In this document: positions 33,673-46,100 of the stretch, one piece after another
Layout: each line of letters opens with the position of its first letter
Position numbering within the stretch: position 1 is the stretch's first letter
Source of the DNA: Ustilaginoidea virens
Taxonomy: Eukaryota > Ascomycota > Sordariomycetes > Hypocreales > Clavicipitaceae
NCBI RefSeq assembly: GCF_000687475.1
Contig: NC_057316.1
Coordinates: 6,758,001 to 6,822,000, forward strand
Direction: 5' to 3'
Length of the DNA stretch: 64,000 nucleotides
The notes under the pieces: generated by a model
Told to the model about the DNA's origin: nothing
The model's database searches: none
The model's input: only the letters and a program-made list of their open reading frames with translations
Translations under genes and position numbers: made by a program

Positions 33673-35982
33673 TTAAATTCGTCGATCCAGCCCAAGTTCC
33701 CCGGAAGCATTCTGCTCCTCTTGGATAATGGCTCTTGATAACAACATTTCCAGAGGTCCAGGCGAAGGGGAAGATGCCACCATCGAGGTTGACGAGGATG
33801 CTGCTTCGGCATTGGCATATCCATACGATGGTCGCACTTCCGTGTCTGAAGCCTCGTTTTCAAGCCGTTTAAACACCGAGACTGCCCACGATCCTCCGCA
33901 GGGCTCCGTTTCCAAACCTTGGCACGGTACATTGCAAGAGCCTTCGGGTAAGCGGACCCCGTCATCTCGAATAGACAGTCCACACCAGCACTCGTGTCCG
34001 TATTCGGTACCCGCAAATAAGTAGCCCCTTTCTTCACAATGTTTGATGCATATTTCCCGGGACATTGCTCCGTGCATGTAATCTAGCGGTTTCGCCCCCA
34101 GCAGCGTACGTGCAATGGCATCTTGAAAGCATCCGACATACTGCCAGTTCGGAATCCCGCTCCCCATTTTGCAGCTGGGTTGAGCCTTTGAATCGGGCAG
34201 GTCAAAGGCGCTCGTGGTTGTTGTTGCTGTGCTACCCATCACTGAAGCGCTTCCGGTGCAGGCACATGGCCAGGACTTGGCAGCCATGGTTGATGAGGAG
34301 GAGGAGACCCTCGCACAGTAAAAGCATGACCAACCGTCATGAGGAACCACGGCTTGTGCTGATGTCTCGCTTGGAGGGTCAAAACACCCGTTCAGACACT
34401 TGTTGCATTCATGTCCCAAGTCCGGAATCGTCTCCACTGCAGGACCCAGTGTCGAATACGGGGGAAGACTGGAGATGGAGCAGGGTTGACTACTGGCAGC
34501 CCATGGTGTGAGAGCGGGAGCACTTGAGCTTGCTCCGGTGCAAGAGGCCGGTTGCTGAGTTACCAGAGACTGTGCAGTATGCTCGGTAGCATCACCGCTG
34601 CTGAGAGAAACCGCCCCCCACGTAGACTGAGCAGATTGACCATAGTCCGAGAGTATACTGTAGCCTTGCGGGTTGGCCATGGGAATGATGTTCCATGCCG
34701 CAGTCGGTACACTTTGTCCCGGAGAGGTTGGCCCCGTCGGGTTGAGCGTCAGTACCTTTACAGAGGACTGCAGCTCGACGGATGCGCACGGAACGACAAC
34801 TTCCAGTTGCGAATCCGTGTCATTCAGACTCATGGCGCATACTGTCTGGTTCAGCGCTGCAGATGTGGCGTATACTACATCAGCAACCCGAGTTAAAGTG
34901 TCCTGCATCAACGGGACTCGATCAAGTATCGAGGTGGCAACGATCTGATTAATGATCATTGAACCTTTTCTGACTATATCAATAAACGTCTGCGTCACGT
35001 TAGTTCTCGCAGTCAGGCTGAAACTTTCCCCTGCTTGTGTCCCTAGAGCCTTTGCAACTGCAGGAAGTATGAAAGGTATGGCGGATTCGGTACTGATCGA
35101 GGCTTGCCCGGCAGTGGACGCAGCAAGCGAGGCGATGGAGTTTCGATCCACAGGAAGTGCAGCTAGGAGAGAATCCGTCAATCCAGCTGCTACTTTTGAG
35201 TTGATGCCGGCGACATCTGCGACTAGATTAGACATGTAATCCAACAAGGACAACGCCAGGTTTTCTTCTGGAGTATCAGAACCAGCAACGCCTCTCCCGC
35301 TAATCCAGCTGACCGAAGCATTGTAAGCAAGTCGTCGACTAATCTGGCCTTTTACTTCTGCAAAGGATGGTGAGTTGGTAAGCGTGGAAGGTCGTGAAAT
35401 CGACACCATTGAGCCAGAGTACCGGGATGTCATAACTGACGACGTGCTCTGAACCGTAGGCTTGCTGTCGGTCGCAATGATGGAGCGTTCCAAAGAATGT
35501 TTGTTCCTGATGGCTGTCCTGAAGGCTGCGGTAAGAGCCGCGAGTAAGTCCAAAGCTTCTGTTGGTTCGTCAGATGCCTGTGTAGCATTCGAACTGTTTG
35601 GATCGCTTGTCTCGGTCGGTAATGCCTCCAAAGAATCTAGCTCTGGGTGTGACGAGACCAAACTCTGAGGACTTCCTTCTGTAAGCTGTGCTCTGCTTTC
35701 ACTGGGTTTCAAAGCCTACAGAGGTCAGCACGCTCTCTCGCCTCGACAGGAGCCACGCATTACCTGCAGAGCATTGCCGGCTAGCATTCCCCCCAGCTGG
35801 AATTGTCGAGGATTCAGAGTCCGTGTTTTCGAGCTACCAGACTCGTCGGCCAAGTTTGAAGCACCGAGAAGGATCAAGCCCACAATCAGCGTCGCAGCCA
35901 AAGCCAAGGTCCGTTTGATTCGAAGACAACAGCAGCGCCGTAGAAAAATCAAGGAGAGCCTCAACGAGGAGGAAGAGAACAT
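33673..35982 (-). CDS. WSC-domain membrane-anchored protein
   Basis: Minus-strand exons 35982-35764 and 35715-33673 give 753 residues from the ATG at 35982. Residues ~22-48 have a basic stretch then a hydrophobic segment (RTLALAATLIVGLILLGAS), read as a signal anchor. A long Ser/Thr/Ala-rich region follows, with GRGVAG and FIRPS-free repeats of no known family. A WSC domain lies at ~595-690: WQYVGCFQD, REICIKHCEERGYLFAGTEYGHECWCG, EGSCNVPCQGLETEPCGGSWAVSVF, with eight cysteines in the usual order. WSC domains bind cell-wall carbohydrate in stress sensors and some secreted enzymes. Unlike Wsc1-type sensors the domain is near the C-terminus with no membrane segment after it, so a type II topology is likely. 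The frame extends upstream without another ATG. Confidence 0.85.
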
Positions 35983-36079
35983 TGTGGTCGGCAAAGGAAG
36001 AGAACTTTTTTCCTTCTCTCTCACTCACTCAGGGTGTGCAGTAACATGCACTCCAAAACAAGATCCCAAAAAAAGAGAC

Positions 36080-36122
<43 letters not shown>

Positions 36123-36685
36123 GAAAGAAACGTCCAAAAAGCCAAGAAAGCAAGAATCTTGAATGGCGACCAAGGAAGATGAAGCAAATGACAAGGCAAA
36201 CGGGAATGGAAATAGCAAGAAAGGGATAAGAAATCGTTTTGTTCCAATACACAAGTCCTGGCGGAACTCGATGGATTGGTTCGCGACTTCCCAGATGTTT
36301 TTGCCGAGCACAAGTGCTCGGCATCCCGGGAAAGTATAGGTAGCTTTTGCTCTTCGAATTTTTAGGAGCGCCTTCCTCTTCTCAACACGGTCATGGTCAG
36401 GAAGCATCATGAATGCATCCATCACCCCTCCGGCGAGGAACCAGCGTCCACTTGTTTTTTTGCAACGATGTGCATGAGTAGGTATGTAGCCAGCTCCACT
36501 AGGTACGAGGCTATACGCCGATATTGCCAACTATTATCGTGAGATCAAATGCAGCTCTATCCCAAAAATTGTTTATCCAACTCGACAATGCTGGAACATG
36601 AGAACCGTGTCCAATGCCAAAAAAAAAAAAAAAAAGAAAAGAAAGAAAGACACCAGCCGACACCAGCCGACACCAGCCAGCCCAT
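35983..36685. other. Intergenic region with a (GAAA)n tract
   Basis: Between two minus-strand genes: WSC promoter side and 3' flank of NPT1. A (GAAA)n microsatellite lies at about 36081-36130, and an A run at 36619-36634. No gene seen. Confidence 0.6.
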
Positions 36686-38199
36686 CTATGCTTGTGCCCT
36701 CTCCTCTTTACCCCAGCGACATCTCTCATCGCCATCTTTCCAGTCTCGTTCAACGTAACCAAGTTCTTTCTTGACCCGCTCAACGAGATCCTTGTCCCCA
36801 GTGTTTTTGCCTGCATTGTCACTACGTTGTCGTTAGCAATCGTTGAAAAACATGTTTCCACAAACGCATCGGGAACACACCTGATTTTTATTGCCGGCCG
36901 TCCAGCCGCTGAGCTTAGTTTGATGACAATATTCAAGGGTACCGACTTTTTCCCCGTCTTCAGGTGAGTAAAATCATTGGTCAAAAACGTGCCGACGCCG
37001 AATGTTGGTTGAAAGCCAAGGCCCTCGGAAATCTTCTTGTACTCCAAACAACGCTCAATATTCAGCGAGTCCGAAAAGACAATGACCTTTTTATCCTTGA
37101 TGCCATTCTGGTCGTAATAGTTTCGCATCAGCTTAGCATATTCCGCCGGATCTCCCGAGTCTTGGCGCACGCCAGTGAACAGCTCTGCGTAGGTCTTGGC
37201 AGTGCCATCCGCTCTTTTAAAGGCGTCTGCTGGAATGCCCCCTTCGACAGTCCGCACTGGAAGACTGAATGACTTGAGGAACTCTGGGGTGCCAAAGGTA
37301 TCGGTTAATGCGATAGCCAGGTTGGAGCCGAAGCAGCCAACCCAATGACCAAGGGCCAGTTCGGTGGCCTTCTTGTAGTCGTCGAAAATGGCGGCAATGC
37401 CCATGAACCACTCGTGGGCAACGGTTCCGACGGGGGGGATGCCGAAACGCATGGCCAGATGGACATTTGACGTGCCTGAGAGCTTTCCGGGATATCCCTT
37501 TGCCTCTGCGGCCTTGGAAGCCTTCACCAGGCCCCGGAAAACCAGAGCCTGAGTGTGGTAGTCACGCCTCCGTCTGGTGCCGAATTCAGATACAATGCAC
37601 CCTGCCTCGAGGAGACGCATCCCCTTGTCAAAAGCGAGGTCCTCCTGTCCATCGTAGTTCCAGTCTGTGTCCATGAAGCGAAAATATGCTTCCGAAGTCA
37701 GAGCGAGAATCGGAATTTCGTACAAGATGGTATCCGACCACGATCCTTGAATCTTGATGTCGATGCTACCGACATCCGAATCAGATCCAGAGTCCACGCC
37801 AGTCGGCGTAAACCTGATAGATATTTGTTCTCTGGGTCGTAATCGGAATTCCCTCAAGTATTCAAGATAATCCTCCGTAAAATAACTGCAGTGAGTTTCC
37901 AAGAACCGGTACTCTTCTGGCGAGAGAGAGATGTTGCCGAGTTCTGCCGGCAGTGTTAGTGTTAAACTCGACATGGCAGCCAACTCGACCGACGTTCGCT
38001 TACTGTTGATTTGTTCCTCGAGCCAACGGAAAGCAGCCCTAGACAACGTCTTCTCAGGGGTTCGGTTCGTGTATAAGTAGCTCACAGGAACGTCCCTGAA
38101 GAATTTGAAAACGGCGCATTGCATCGTCAGCTTGTAAAGGTCAGTGTCTAGAAAGGAAATGACCCCTTCTGGGAAAGGCGAAGCGCTGTTGAACTCCAT
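36686..38199 (-). CDS. NPT1: Nicotinate phosphoribosyltransferase
   Basis: Minus-strand exons 38199-36881 and 36821-36686 give 484 residues. The enzyme converts nicotinate and PRPP, with ATP, to nicotinate mononucleotide in NAD salvage. Visible motifs are [12 protein letters not shown] and [14 protein letters not shown] near the start, then [49 protein letters not shown] with the His that is phosphorylated in the family, and [20 protein letters not shown]-like VIVFSDSLN and GVGTFLTND follow. The intron (36880-36822) has GT-AG ends and a TGCTAAC branch site. Splicing joins GRPAIKIS to [22 protein letters not shown], whereas unspliced reading runs into unrelated sequence. The ATG at 38199 was chosen over an upstream in-frame one because conserved sequence starts right after it. 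Divergent from UTP4. Confidence 0.96.
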
Positions 38200-38838
38200 C
38201 TCAGTGGTCCATAAGGGGGAGTTGAATATATTGATAACATGTATACACGATGCGTAACTTGGAGAAGGAAGTAAGAGTTTCCACGGAGCAGTTGGATGGG
38301 TCACTGTTTGACGCTCCAGATCTGCGCTTGACGGTGGTTCTATTTAGTAGTGGGTTTTGGCGCTGAGTCACGAAGGAAACGAAACATTGAAGTCAACAAG
38401 AAGGCGAAGCAAGGTTGCCGATGGTGGGGTGGAGGGGCAGTTTGGCGCATGGCCCAGACCAACCGCAGTACGGAGTACGTACCTGAAATTGCCAAGTTAC
38501 TTGTACAGTACGCACAACTTACGCACCGCAGCGGGCGGTGTGGGTGGTTGCCGACGCTTCTGCAACAGCACAGCGTGCGTGGTGAAGGCGGCAGAAAAAA
38601 AGACAAAAAAAAAAAAAAAAAAAAAAAGGTCCGGGGCCTGGCTGCATCATTTTCTGCTTCCGCCAGAATTTGAACCGCGTCCAGCCAAGTCGCACCAGAC
38701 AGTTCGCTCAACCAACTGGCTTCCCGCTTTTTTCGACGGTCCATCACGAAGGATTCGGGACTCCCAGAACTCGGAAGCATCGGGATCCGGCGCTCGCGGC
38801 CACTCTGCGCTCGTCCCGGTCGACTCCTGGCCGCCACA
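38200..38838. promoter_or_regulatory. Bidirectional upstream region of NPT1 and UTP4
   Basis: 639 bp between two divergent starts. It holds one TACGGAGTAC (38469-38478), an A tract at 38596-38627, and GC-rich sequence before the UTP4 start. Promoter role is inferred from position only. Confidence 0.6.
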
Positions 38839-41556
38839 ATGGATGTGCATCGCTGCCGCTTTGTGCCGTACCAGCCGTCCGCCATCAACGCGGTTGCCTT
38901 TTCGCATCCCAAAGCAAAGTCTACCAAACACAATTCTGTGGCGAGACTAGCTGTTGGTCGTGCCAATGGCGACATTGAAATCTGGAATCCCTCCAGTGGA
39001 ACTTGGCTTCAAGAGCTGATCATCCGGGGCGGCAAGGATCGAAGCATTGACGGTTTGGTTTGGGTTAACGAGCCCGACCAAGATCTAGGCGATGGCCGCA
39101 TCGTCATCGGGAAGTCGCGACTGTTCAGTATTGGTTACACATCCACGGTAACGGAGTGGGATCTCGAAAAGGGCAAACCAAGGCGACATGCCAGTGGCCA
39201 ACATGGAGATATTTGGTGTATTGCCGCACAACCTCAAGGCGAGAAACCGCAGAATTCCGGAGCCATGACCGGCCAAGAAGCGTTGCATTCAAACAAGCTT
39301 GTTGCAGGTACCATCGATGGGGAGCTGGTCATGTACTCTCTCGAAGATGATGATCTCCGGTTCCAGCGAAGTCTTGTCAAATCCCCAACAAAGAAAGCCC
39401 AGATGGTCAGCATCACCTTCCAGTCCCGCAAGGTCGTCATCGTGGGCTGCTCAGACAGCACCATAAGAGCATACGACATCACCAAAGGTCACATGCTGCG
39501 CCGCATGACTCTTGGGTCTGACCTCATCGGAGGCTCCAAAGACATAATAGTGTGGTCTGTCAAGTGCCTGCCAAACGGAAACATAGTATCTGGCGACTCT
39601 ACTGGTCAATTGTGTATCTGGGACGGGAAAACATACACCCAGGCGCAGAGGATCCAGAGCCACAAGTCGGACGTGCTCAGTCTTGCGATAAGCGCCGATG
39701 GAGCAGCTATTATGAGTGGAGGAATGGATCGCAGAACAATTCTCTACCAGCAAAACGCGGGTGCTGGGCAGCGTTGGGGCAAGGTTTGGGGCCGTCGGTA
39801 CCACGATCACGACGTAAAGACAATGGCTACGTTTGAGCATGGACGATTTAGTGTCGTGGTCTCTGGAGGTAGGGACTTGTTCTCGAACATCTAGCACTAC
39901 ACTTTCAACCTGCTAACAAACACCCCCACAGGGCCGGATGCCAACCTGATGATTGTGCCATTGAAGGAGATGGGTCGCGAAAACCACAGAATGATGAGCA
40001 ATTTGCCGCAACAACCGCCAGTCATCAGCGCTACTAAAGCCAGGTTCATTGTGAGTTGGTGGGAAAGAGAGGTTCACATTTGGATTCTACGCAAATCAGC
40101 GGTCGAATTACAGCTCTCTCCTAATGAGGGCGTCGATATCAACCAGAACCGGAAATTGCTCAAGACCATCGTGGTAAAAGGTGATTCAAACGTTTCTTCC
40201 GCAACCATCAACCAGGATGGAACATTGCTGTTTGTGTGCACAGCGACAGATGTCAAGGCCTTCAAGCTCGTGCATCAAGATCCAGTCAAAGCCTCGGATG
40301 TGAGGCTTTCAACCGTTGAATTACCAGCTAAACTTTCCCACCTCGGCGCCACTCAACTTAGACTCTCTCCGGATAGCCGGTGGCTTTGTGTGGTCAAAGA
40401 AGGCTCTAGGGTTCTACTGGCGAGACTGGAGGACATGTCTGCTGACAGCCAAGCACCCTCAGTCAAGCTTCAACGACTTTCACGGCTACGCAGGCTGGTT
40501 CCGAGGTACATTCTAAATGGCGGACTGGGGAGTTACGATAGAAACATCACGCAGATTTCTTTCAGTGCAGACTCCAGCATGATGGCAGTCGCCGATCTGG
40601 CTGGGTACATCGACACATGGGTTCTGCGAGACGCCCATCAGCGCCTGCAGAAAAACCAAGAGGATGATGTCGCAGAGAAGACGGCCAACGTCGCGTCCGA
40701 TAGCGACGCATCATCAGAAGACGATGATGCAGTGGCCAGCGACGGCCATGACGAGTGGATTCGCAACCCCAACGCCAAGTTGATACCAAAGCTGCCAGCA
40801 TCACCCATGGTTCTGTCATTCTCCAACCATGTACCTGGACCTGAGGGCTCTGCCAACGACGACGGATCCGCTGATTACATTCTCGCCGCCATTACCTCGT
40901 CATGGAACATTTTGGCCTTCCATCCCCGCCAGGGTTCCCTTACTCCATGGTCGCGCCGGCATCCGCGCAAGTCCCTTCCGGGATCGATTCGGGATCTTCT
41001 AGATTTGCCAAAGGGAGTGATGTGGCAAGAGTCTCGGATGTGGGTTTACGGCGTGTCGTTTTTGCTGATGCTCGACATGGGCCAAGATTTACCGTTGTCC
41101 TCCCAACTGGAAGGCAGTGACTCGCAACTTGCTCAAGGCATGAAGCGCAAAAGGGTCGGCCTCTCGACCGGTGCAGGAGGCAAGATGGGCCGAGAAAGCC
41201 TAATGCCCAGCCAAATCAGGAAACACGGTGCCAACGACAAGTGGGAGGATATTGATGTTGCAGAGAAGCCTGAGGTTGATGAAAGTGACAGTGACGACGA
41301 CATGCCCGATGTTGACACGCGGCCTTCCAGATTATCCCCGGCGGCGAATGGGGAAGAAGATGTCATCCTTCCAACGACAGAAATTGCTACGAATGAACCC
41401 AAGAAGTGGTGGATGACGTACAAATATCGCCCCATTCTTGGCATTGTACCCTTGAGCTCTGCGAGCAAAGACCTCGAAGTTGCTTTGGTTGAGCGGCCCA
41501 CTTGGGACATCGACATGGCGGAGAGATATTTTGGCGAAGAAGAATGGGAAAGATGA
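38839..41556 (+). CDS. UTP4: Utp4/Cirhin, WD40 subunit of the t-UTP/SSU processome
   Basis: Exons 38839-39868 and 39932-41556 give 884 residues. WD40-type repeats fill most of the protein: SAINAVAFSHP, LAVGRANGDIEIWNPSSGTWLQELIIRGG, GYTSTVTEWDLEKGKPRRH, GDIWCIAAQP, GCSDSTIRAYDITKGHMLRRM, IIVWSVKCLPNGNIVSGDSTGQLCIWDGKTYTQAQRIQSHKSDVLSLAISADG. An acidic segment (DSDASSEDDDA) lies near residue 610 and another near 800, and the C-terminus has KWWMTYKYRPILGIVPL, typical of the family. It acts in the nucleolus in pre-18S rRNA transcription and processing. The intron is GT-AG with a TGCTAAC branch site, and the join gives VVVSGGPDANLM. The ATG has a CCACA-ATGG context. Confidence 0.95.
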
Positions 41557-44500
41557 GGCATTTGGCAAGGAAGCTTACAACCCACGAGCTGTTGAGACTG
41601 CAGAACGGTACAGGCTTGACATGCCGCGAGGGATGCGGTTCAGGGGGGGGGGGGGGGGGCTCAGCCTTCTTGCGGTGTCACATTGCTGTAGACCGCTCGT
41701 TACACGAGCGGATGGATAAAGGTGTTTGCTTGGTTGCTGGTTGTGTAACGACACGCGGACGAAGGCGATGGAACCTCATCGAGAGGTGGGGGTGATGCAA
41801 CGTTAAGGAGCGTTGAATATCTGGAACTTTTTGCATTTCCCATGGAACACTGCAGGTTCCGGCTCGTCTTACCTTCTCTCACGGCGCTGCGACGATGTAC
41901 ATAATGTACATTGGGAATATTTACCATCATTTTCGTTTCGGCATTCGTTGTTCGATTACCTTGCGATTTTGCATGTGCATGTGCGATTGTCTGCGGTGTT
42001 GTGGACCGACCTTGGAGAGAAGTCGCTCACGTTGGGGTTGTAACGCAAGTGACTCACTCACTGGTGGCAAATTGTAGCAAGGACTAGAGGGTGATTCTGG
42101 TTTCTGGTTACATTAATGTCCACGATGGCCATGCTTACTGGGTGGAGTTACGCGCGGCCAGGTGCCACGTGACAAGACTGGTGATCTCGGAAGCTTATCC
42201 GTTCAAGGAACCCTAAAGCAAAGCCAATTGCAGTGTGTTCTATGTAGCCTGGACGGAAAAGTCCGTCGCGATGAGAATCGGGGACGAGTGGAACTTGCGA
42301 GTGTTGGCGTCAGCCTGTCAGGTCCCGGTTAAATCGCTTGGATGGCGCGCGGGCCAGACAAGTTGACGAAGCGTCGGCCAATCACGCAGAAGGATAAAGG
42401 TGAAGAATGACGCGTCCTGCTCGTCTCAGGTCGTCAAGCAGCATGCAGGTCGCCAGACCCACTGCTAATCCATGAGGGAAGATATCAATTGACGCTGGAC
42501 TTGGGACGCGCGCTGCTCTCGCAGGGTGATGTGAAAGAACCTTTGACAGCCTCGTCGTGGTCATGTCTCTGACGGCTGGGGATTGACGAATGAGTGAGTG
42601 ATTCATTCAAACTGGTGCGTGCTCCCTGTTGTGTCAGCCACAGTCGGGAGACTGACTACGCGTCCCTGAGAAGTTTGGTCTAGAAGTTTGAGCTAGCGGC
42701 TCTTCGATTGAGGGAGGACGGCCAGACCTTTTTTTATTTTTTTTTACTTTTTTATCTGTTTTTGTCGGCGCAGAATAACGGACGCGGAGTAGAGGCGTTG
42801 ATTCAGCAATGGATGTGACCTGTGCCGTTGTGTGACTGGGCGGTTTTCCATTTCTTGCTGCTTCATGGTCACTGACAAAGTGCAATCGAGCTGGCGAGAG
42901 AACAGACGGTACTGATAACGTAGGAAGGTCAACCTTCTTGGAGGAGCGGGGGCAAGCCCCACAAAATATCCCGAGTGCCGTTGATGAACAAGATGACAAT
43001 GACAGCCAAGTCGAGCGTCAAGTATGGATCAACGGACCTGGCGAGAATATTCAGTACCGAGTACAGAGTACAGAGTCAGGTGCTCCTTGGTTGCAATCTT
43101 AGGCAGATGCATCAGCCACAGGTAGCCACAGGTAGCCATAGGTAGCTACGCACCCACGTGTTGGAAGGAAGAAATGGCCAAAAGGTTCCGACTCTGAATG
43201 TGTCTGGTTGGAGCCCAGTCCCCTCGCCAGCGCAAAGCAAAAGTAAAGCCGAAGTTGTGCGTGCTGTCGTAGACGGGAGAAGTCTGGTGAGAGGTGCGTG
43301 AGGTGTGAGAGGTGGACGGACTTTTCGCAGGCCTCGTCATCCCCCCCTCTCTGAGACCCGCTTGTTGGCGGGTTGGAGGGGGTTGAAGGCCCTCTTCAAA
43401 GCATAGGTACCGTACCGGTACAAGCCCTTCCTTACTGGTTGGCCGAAAATTCTCGCCGAGCAGGCCACAGGCAAACGTTACTCCCTCCACAGGCATATCA
43501 ACGTCCTTTTTTGCGGGTCCAAGACTTCTCACAAGTCGGCGAGTCAAGCAACTATTGCTCCCTTTTGAGAAACATCCAGATGTGTCCGTTGCAATTTTTC
43601 GCTTACAAGCTTTCTCGGTTGTACAAGTAAATACGGATTAGGCCTCACATAATGTAAAAAGTTCGCCGGCCCAATGATCTTGTCTTCACTCACGCTCTAG
43701 ATGGCAAAATATCCCTTGTCGTGAGGAGTGAGGCACGGTCTTTGCAGGTACCGGTACCTTGATGGTCAAATGCTCCAGTTGCAAACGCCACTTATTGCGC
43801 CCAGTTCGTCTCCACCAAACTGACGTCTCGAGCGCCCTGGTTGGTCGGCTGTGTAGGCTGACGCGTATACCTCCCTTTCGCAGGTTCGAGGCAAAAAAAC
43901 CCACAACCCGGCGCCATTCCTTCCCCCCCCCCAAACTACCAACTGCCCACCTAACCTAGCCTGTCTTGCGGGGCCTCATCCAGCATCACTCGCAGCGTCC
44001 ACTGCCTGGCGTTTTGCGGACGAGCATTGCGTACATACCATCAGGCCCTTCCGTCTACCATCCCCGTCTTTCTTCCATCTATCCCCAAGACCGGGCTTGA
44101 CTTTCTTTCCATCAGTGTCGCCGCTCATGTCGGGGAATCCAAATCATACTTGACCTCTCCTCTTTACTCTCGTCAGCGGGTTTCGGCGAGAGCGATTCGC
44201 TTTTCGCCCATCCTGGTTTCCCTAGGCTTTTGGCTTCTCGCCAAATTGAAACCGGGTCCGTCTGAGCTCAAGGCCAGCATCTGCGACAGAGGTTCATTTC
44301 CTGGGGCTGCAACGTCGATTGCTATCGTTTCGTGGTGGCGACGTGCGACGTCTACGAATCTCTCGGCTGACGAGTGCGACTACGACGACGTCTATCTACC
44401 CTTGCCTACTTCCCCTCGCGGCTTGGGATACCGATTCTATTCACACCAAAAAAAAACACCTTTTCCACCCGCCTTTCTCCGTCGTGGCCGTCCTCTTGTT

Positions 44501-44613
44501 TGATTCAGCCGTCCTCGGTTTGACGACAACCCGGCATCTACACAAAGAATCATATGACGACGACGACTTGACAATCCACGACTTGACGGATAATTCTGAT
44601 TCACTATTTTACC
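41557..44613. other. Intergenic region, 3 kb
   Basis: 3' flank of UTP4 (G run 41643-41659), then mixed sequence with short repeats such as CAGAGTA at 43053-43075, a GTAGCCACAG-type repeat at 43118-43145, and GTACCGGTAC palindromes at 43407-43422 and 43747-43757. The last ~600 bp before the PNG1-like gene is pyrimidine-rich and contains a 158-codon ORF (44027-44503) with no recognisable domain, probably 5' leader. Confidence 0.5.
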
Positions 44614-46100
44614 ATGGAGGGCCGAGGCACCTCATTCAGCCCCGACGACTCTTTGTCTTCCAACGGCCAATATGGCGAGGAATGGGCTCGCGATCTCCGC
44701 CTCAAGTTTGAAGGTCTTCTCCGGGACAAGCGCATGAACGACCTGCGTTCTTGCACCAGAAACCACTCTCCCAGCCACCATTCTTCCGATTTGGCAGCGC
44801 AGTCATCAAGCGCTGATCCAGCTGCGCGAGCGTCCTCCACAGAAGACAGAGCAGGGAAAATCCATGGCAGGGAAAACTCACAGACCCCCCCGTCTTACTC
44901 GTGCCTCCGACATCTTCCCAAAATACCGACTGCGCCAGCTGCTGGTGACCGCGATTCTCAGAAATTCCGAAATCTCATGATCAGCTTATCACTTACACCG
45001 ACCAAATACGAAAACCCAGGGCTGTTAGATGAGGCTCTTCAGACCATTCCGCTCGATCGCATTTACGGCGAGGCCGAAGAGGAATGTCAGGTTCTGCAGG
45101 CTGAAGCCGAGAGCATGGGTGACGGCCGTCGGCCGGAATGGGGATATCAAGATTGCGTCATCCGAGCACTTTTACGGTAGGCTTGGTTTCCTTTCCCTGG
45201 CAAACCAGGGCGAGTTTGCAGAACTAACAATGTCGACTTTGCAGATGGTTCAGGCGCTCCTTTTTCACGTGGGTCAACAACCCTCCTTGCCCCGTTTGCT
45301 TATCGCCGACCATCGCCCAAGGCATGACTGCTCCGACACCTGAGGAAAGCGCATGTGGCGCTCTGCGGGTGGAGCTGTATCGATGCTCCGCACAAAACTG
45401 TGGCGCGTACGAGAGATTCCCTCGTTACGGTGACGTCTGGCGCCTTCTTCAGACTCGTCGCGGGCGTGTCGGTGAGTGGGCAAACTGCTTCAGCATGCTT
45501 TGCCGTGCGGTCGGTGGCCGGGTTAGATGGGTCTGGAACGCCGAAGACCATGTTTGGACCGAGGTCTATTCGGAACACCAGCAGCGATGGGTCCATGTTG
45601 ATGCCTGCGAGGAAGCGTGGGACAGCCCTCGCTTATACGCCGAGGGCTGGGGCAAGAAGATGTCTTATTGCGTCGCATTCTCAATCGATGGCGCCACCGA
45701 TGTGACCCGACGATATGTGCGCAAGAGCGAGTCGGCCGCGGAGCGCAACCGATGTCCCGAAGAAGTCATGCTCTACATCATGCAAGAGATCAAGAACATT
45801 CGACGCAGCAATATGAGCAAGGACGAGCGCTTCCGCCTCGAAAAGGAGGATCGACAAGAAGACGATGAGCTTCGAAGATATGTCGTGGCCTCGATTGCCC
45901 AGGCTGTCACCAACCTCGTGCCTGGAGCGCCGACCTCGTCCTCCGGCACCAGTCGCACTGCTCCCACCCACGGGCAAGACGTCAAGGTTCCTCCTGAACA
46001 ACTCGCACAACAACAGGCGGGCTCTCCTGCCTGGTTGATGGCTCAGCAACAGTCACGAGACCAACAATTTGAGCCCCCGCACGATCCCCGCCAGCGTTGA
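44614..46100 (+). CDS. PNG1: Peptide:N-glycanase homologue (Png1-like), predicted catalytically inactive
   Basis: Exons 44614-45176 and 45245-46100 give 472 residues. The N-terminal ~180 residues are mostly low-complexity. The transglutaminase-like core follows: [114 protein letters not shown], then [13 protein letters not shown]. Zinc-binding Cys pairs are present (CPVC; C-x4-C). The catalytic Cys of active enzymes (RCGEW) is Val here (RVGEW, codon GTC), while His of DHVW and Asp of VHVD remain. Deglycosylation of misfolded glycoproteins is therefore not expected; a loss of this Cys is reported for Neurospora PNG1, where the protein has another role in growth. The intron is GT-AG. Confidence 0.93.

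Noticed and set aside
38640..38740. tRNA-like string on the minus strand (GGTTCAAATTC with a D-loop-like TTGGTTGAGC upstream)
   Set aside because: The acceptor stem halves do not pair and no anticodon arm forms at the right distance.
44027..44503. 158-codon frame upstream of the Png1-like gene
   Set aside because: No recognisable sequence; a pyrimidine-rich leader explains it. It may be a long uORF but I cannot support it.
45470..45500. Reading the Png1 change as Cys-to-Ala at GEWAN
   Set aside because: The Ala in EWANCF is normal in animal enzymes; the catalytic Cys belongs to RCGEW, where this protein has Val.
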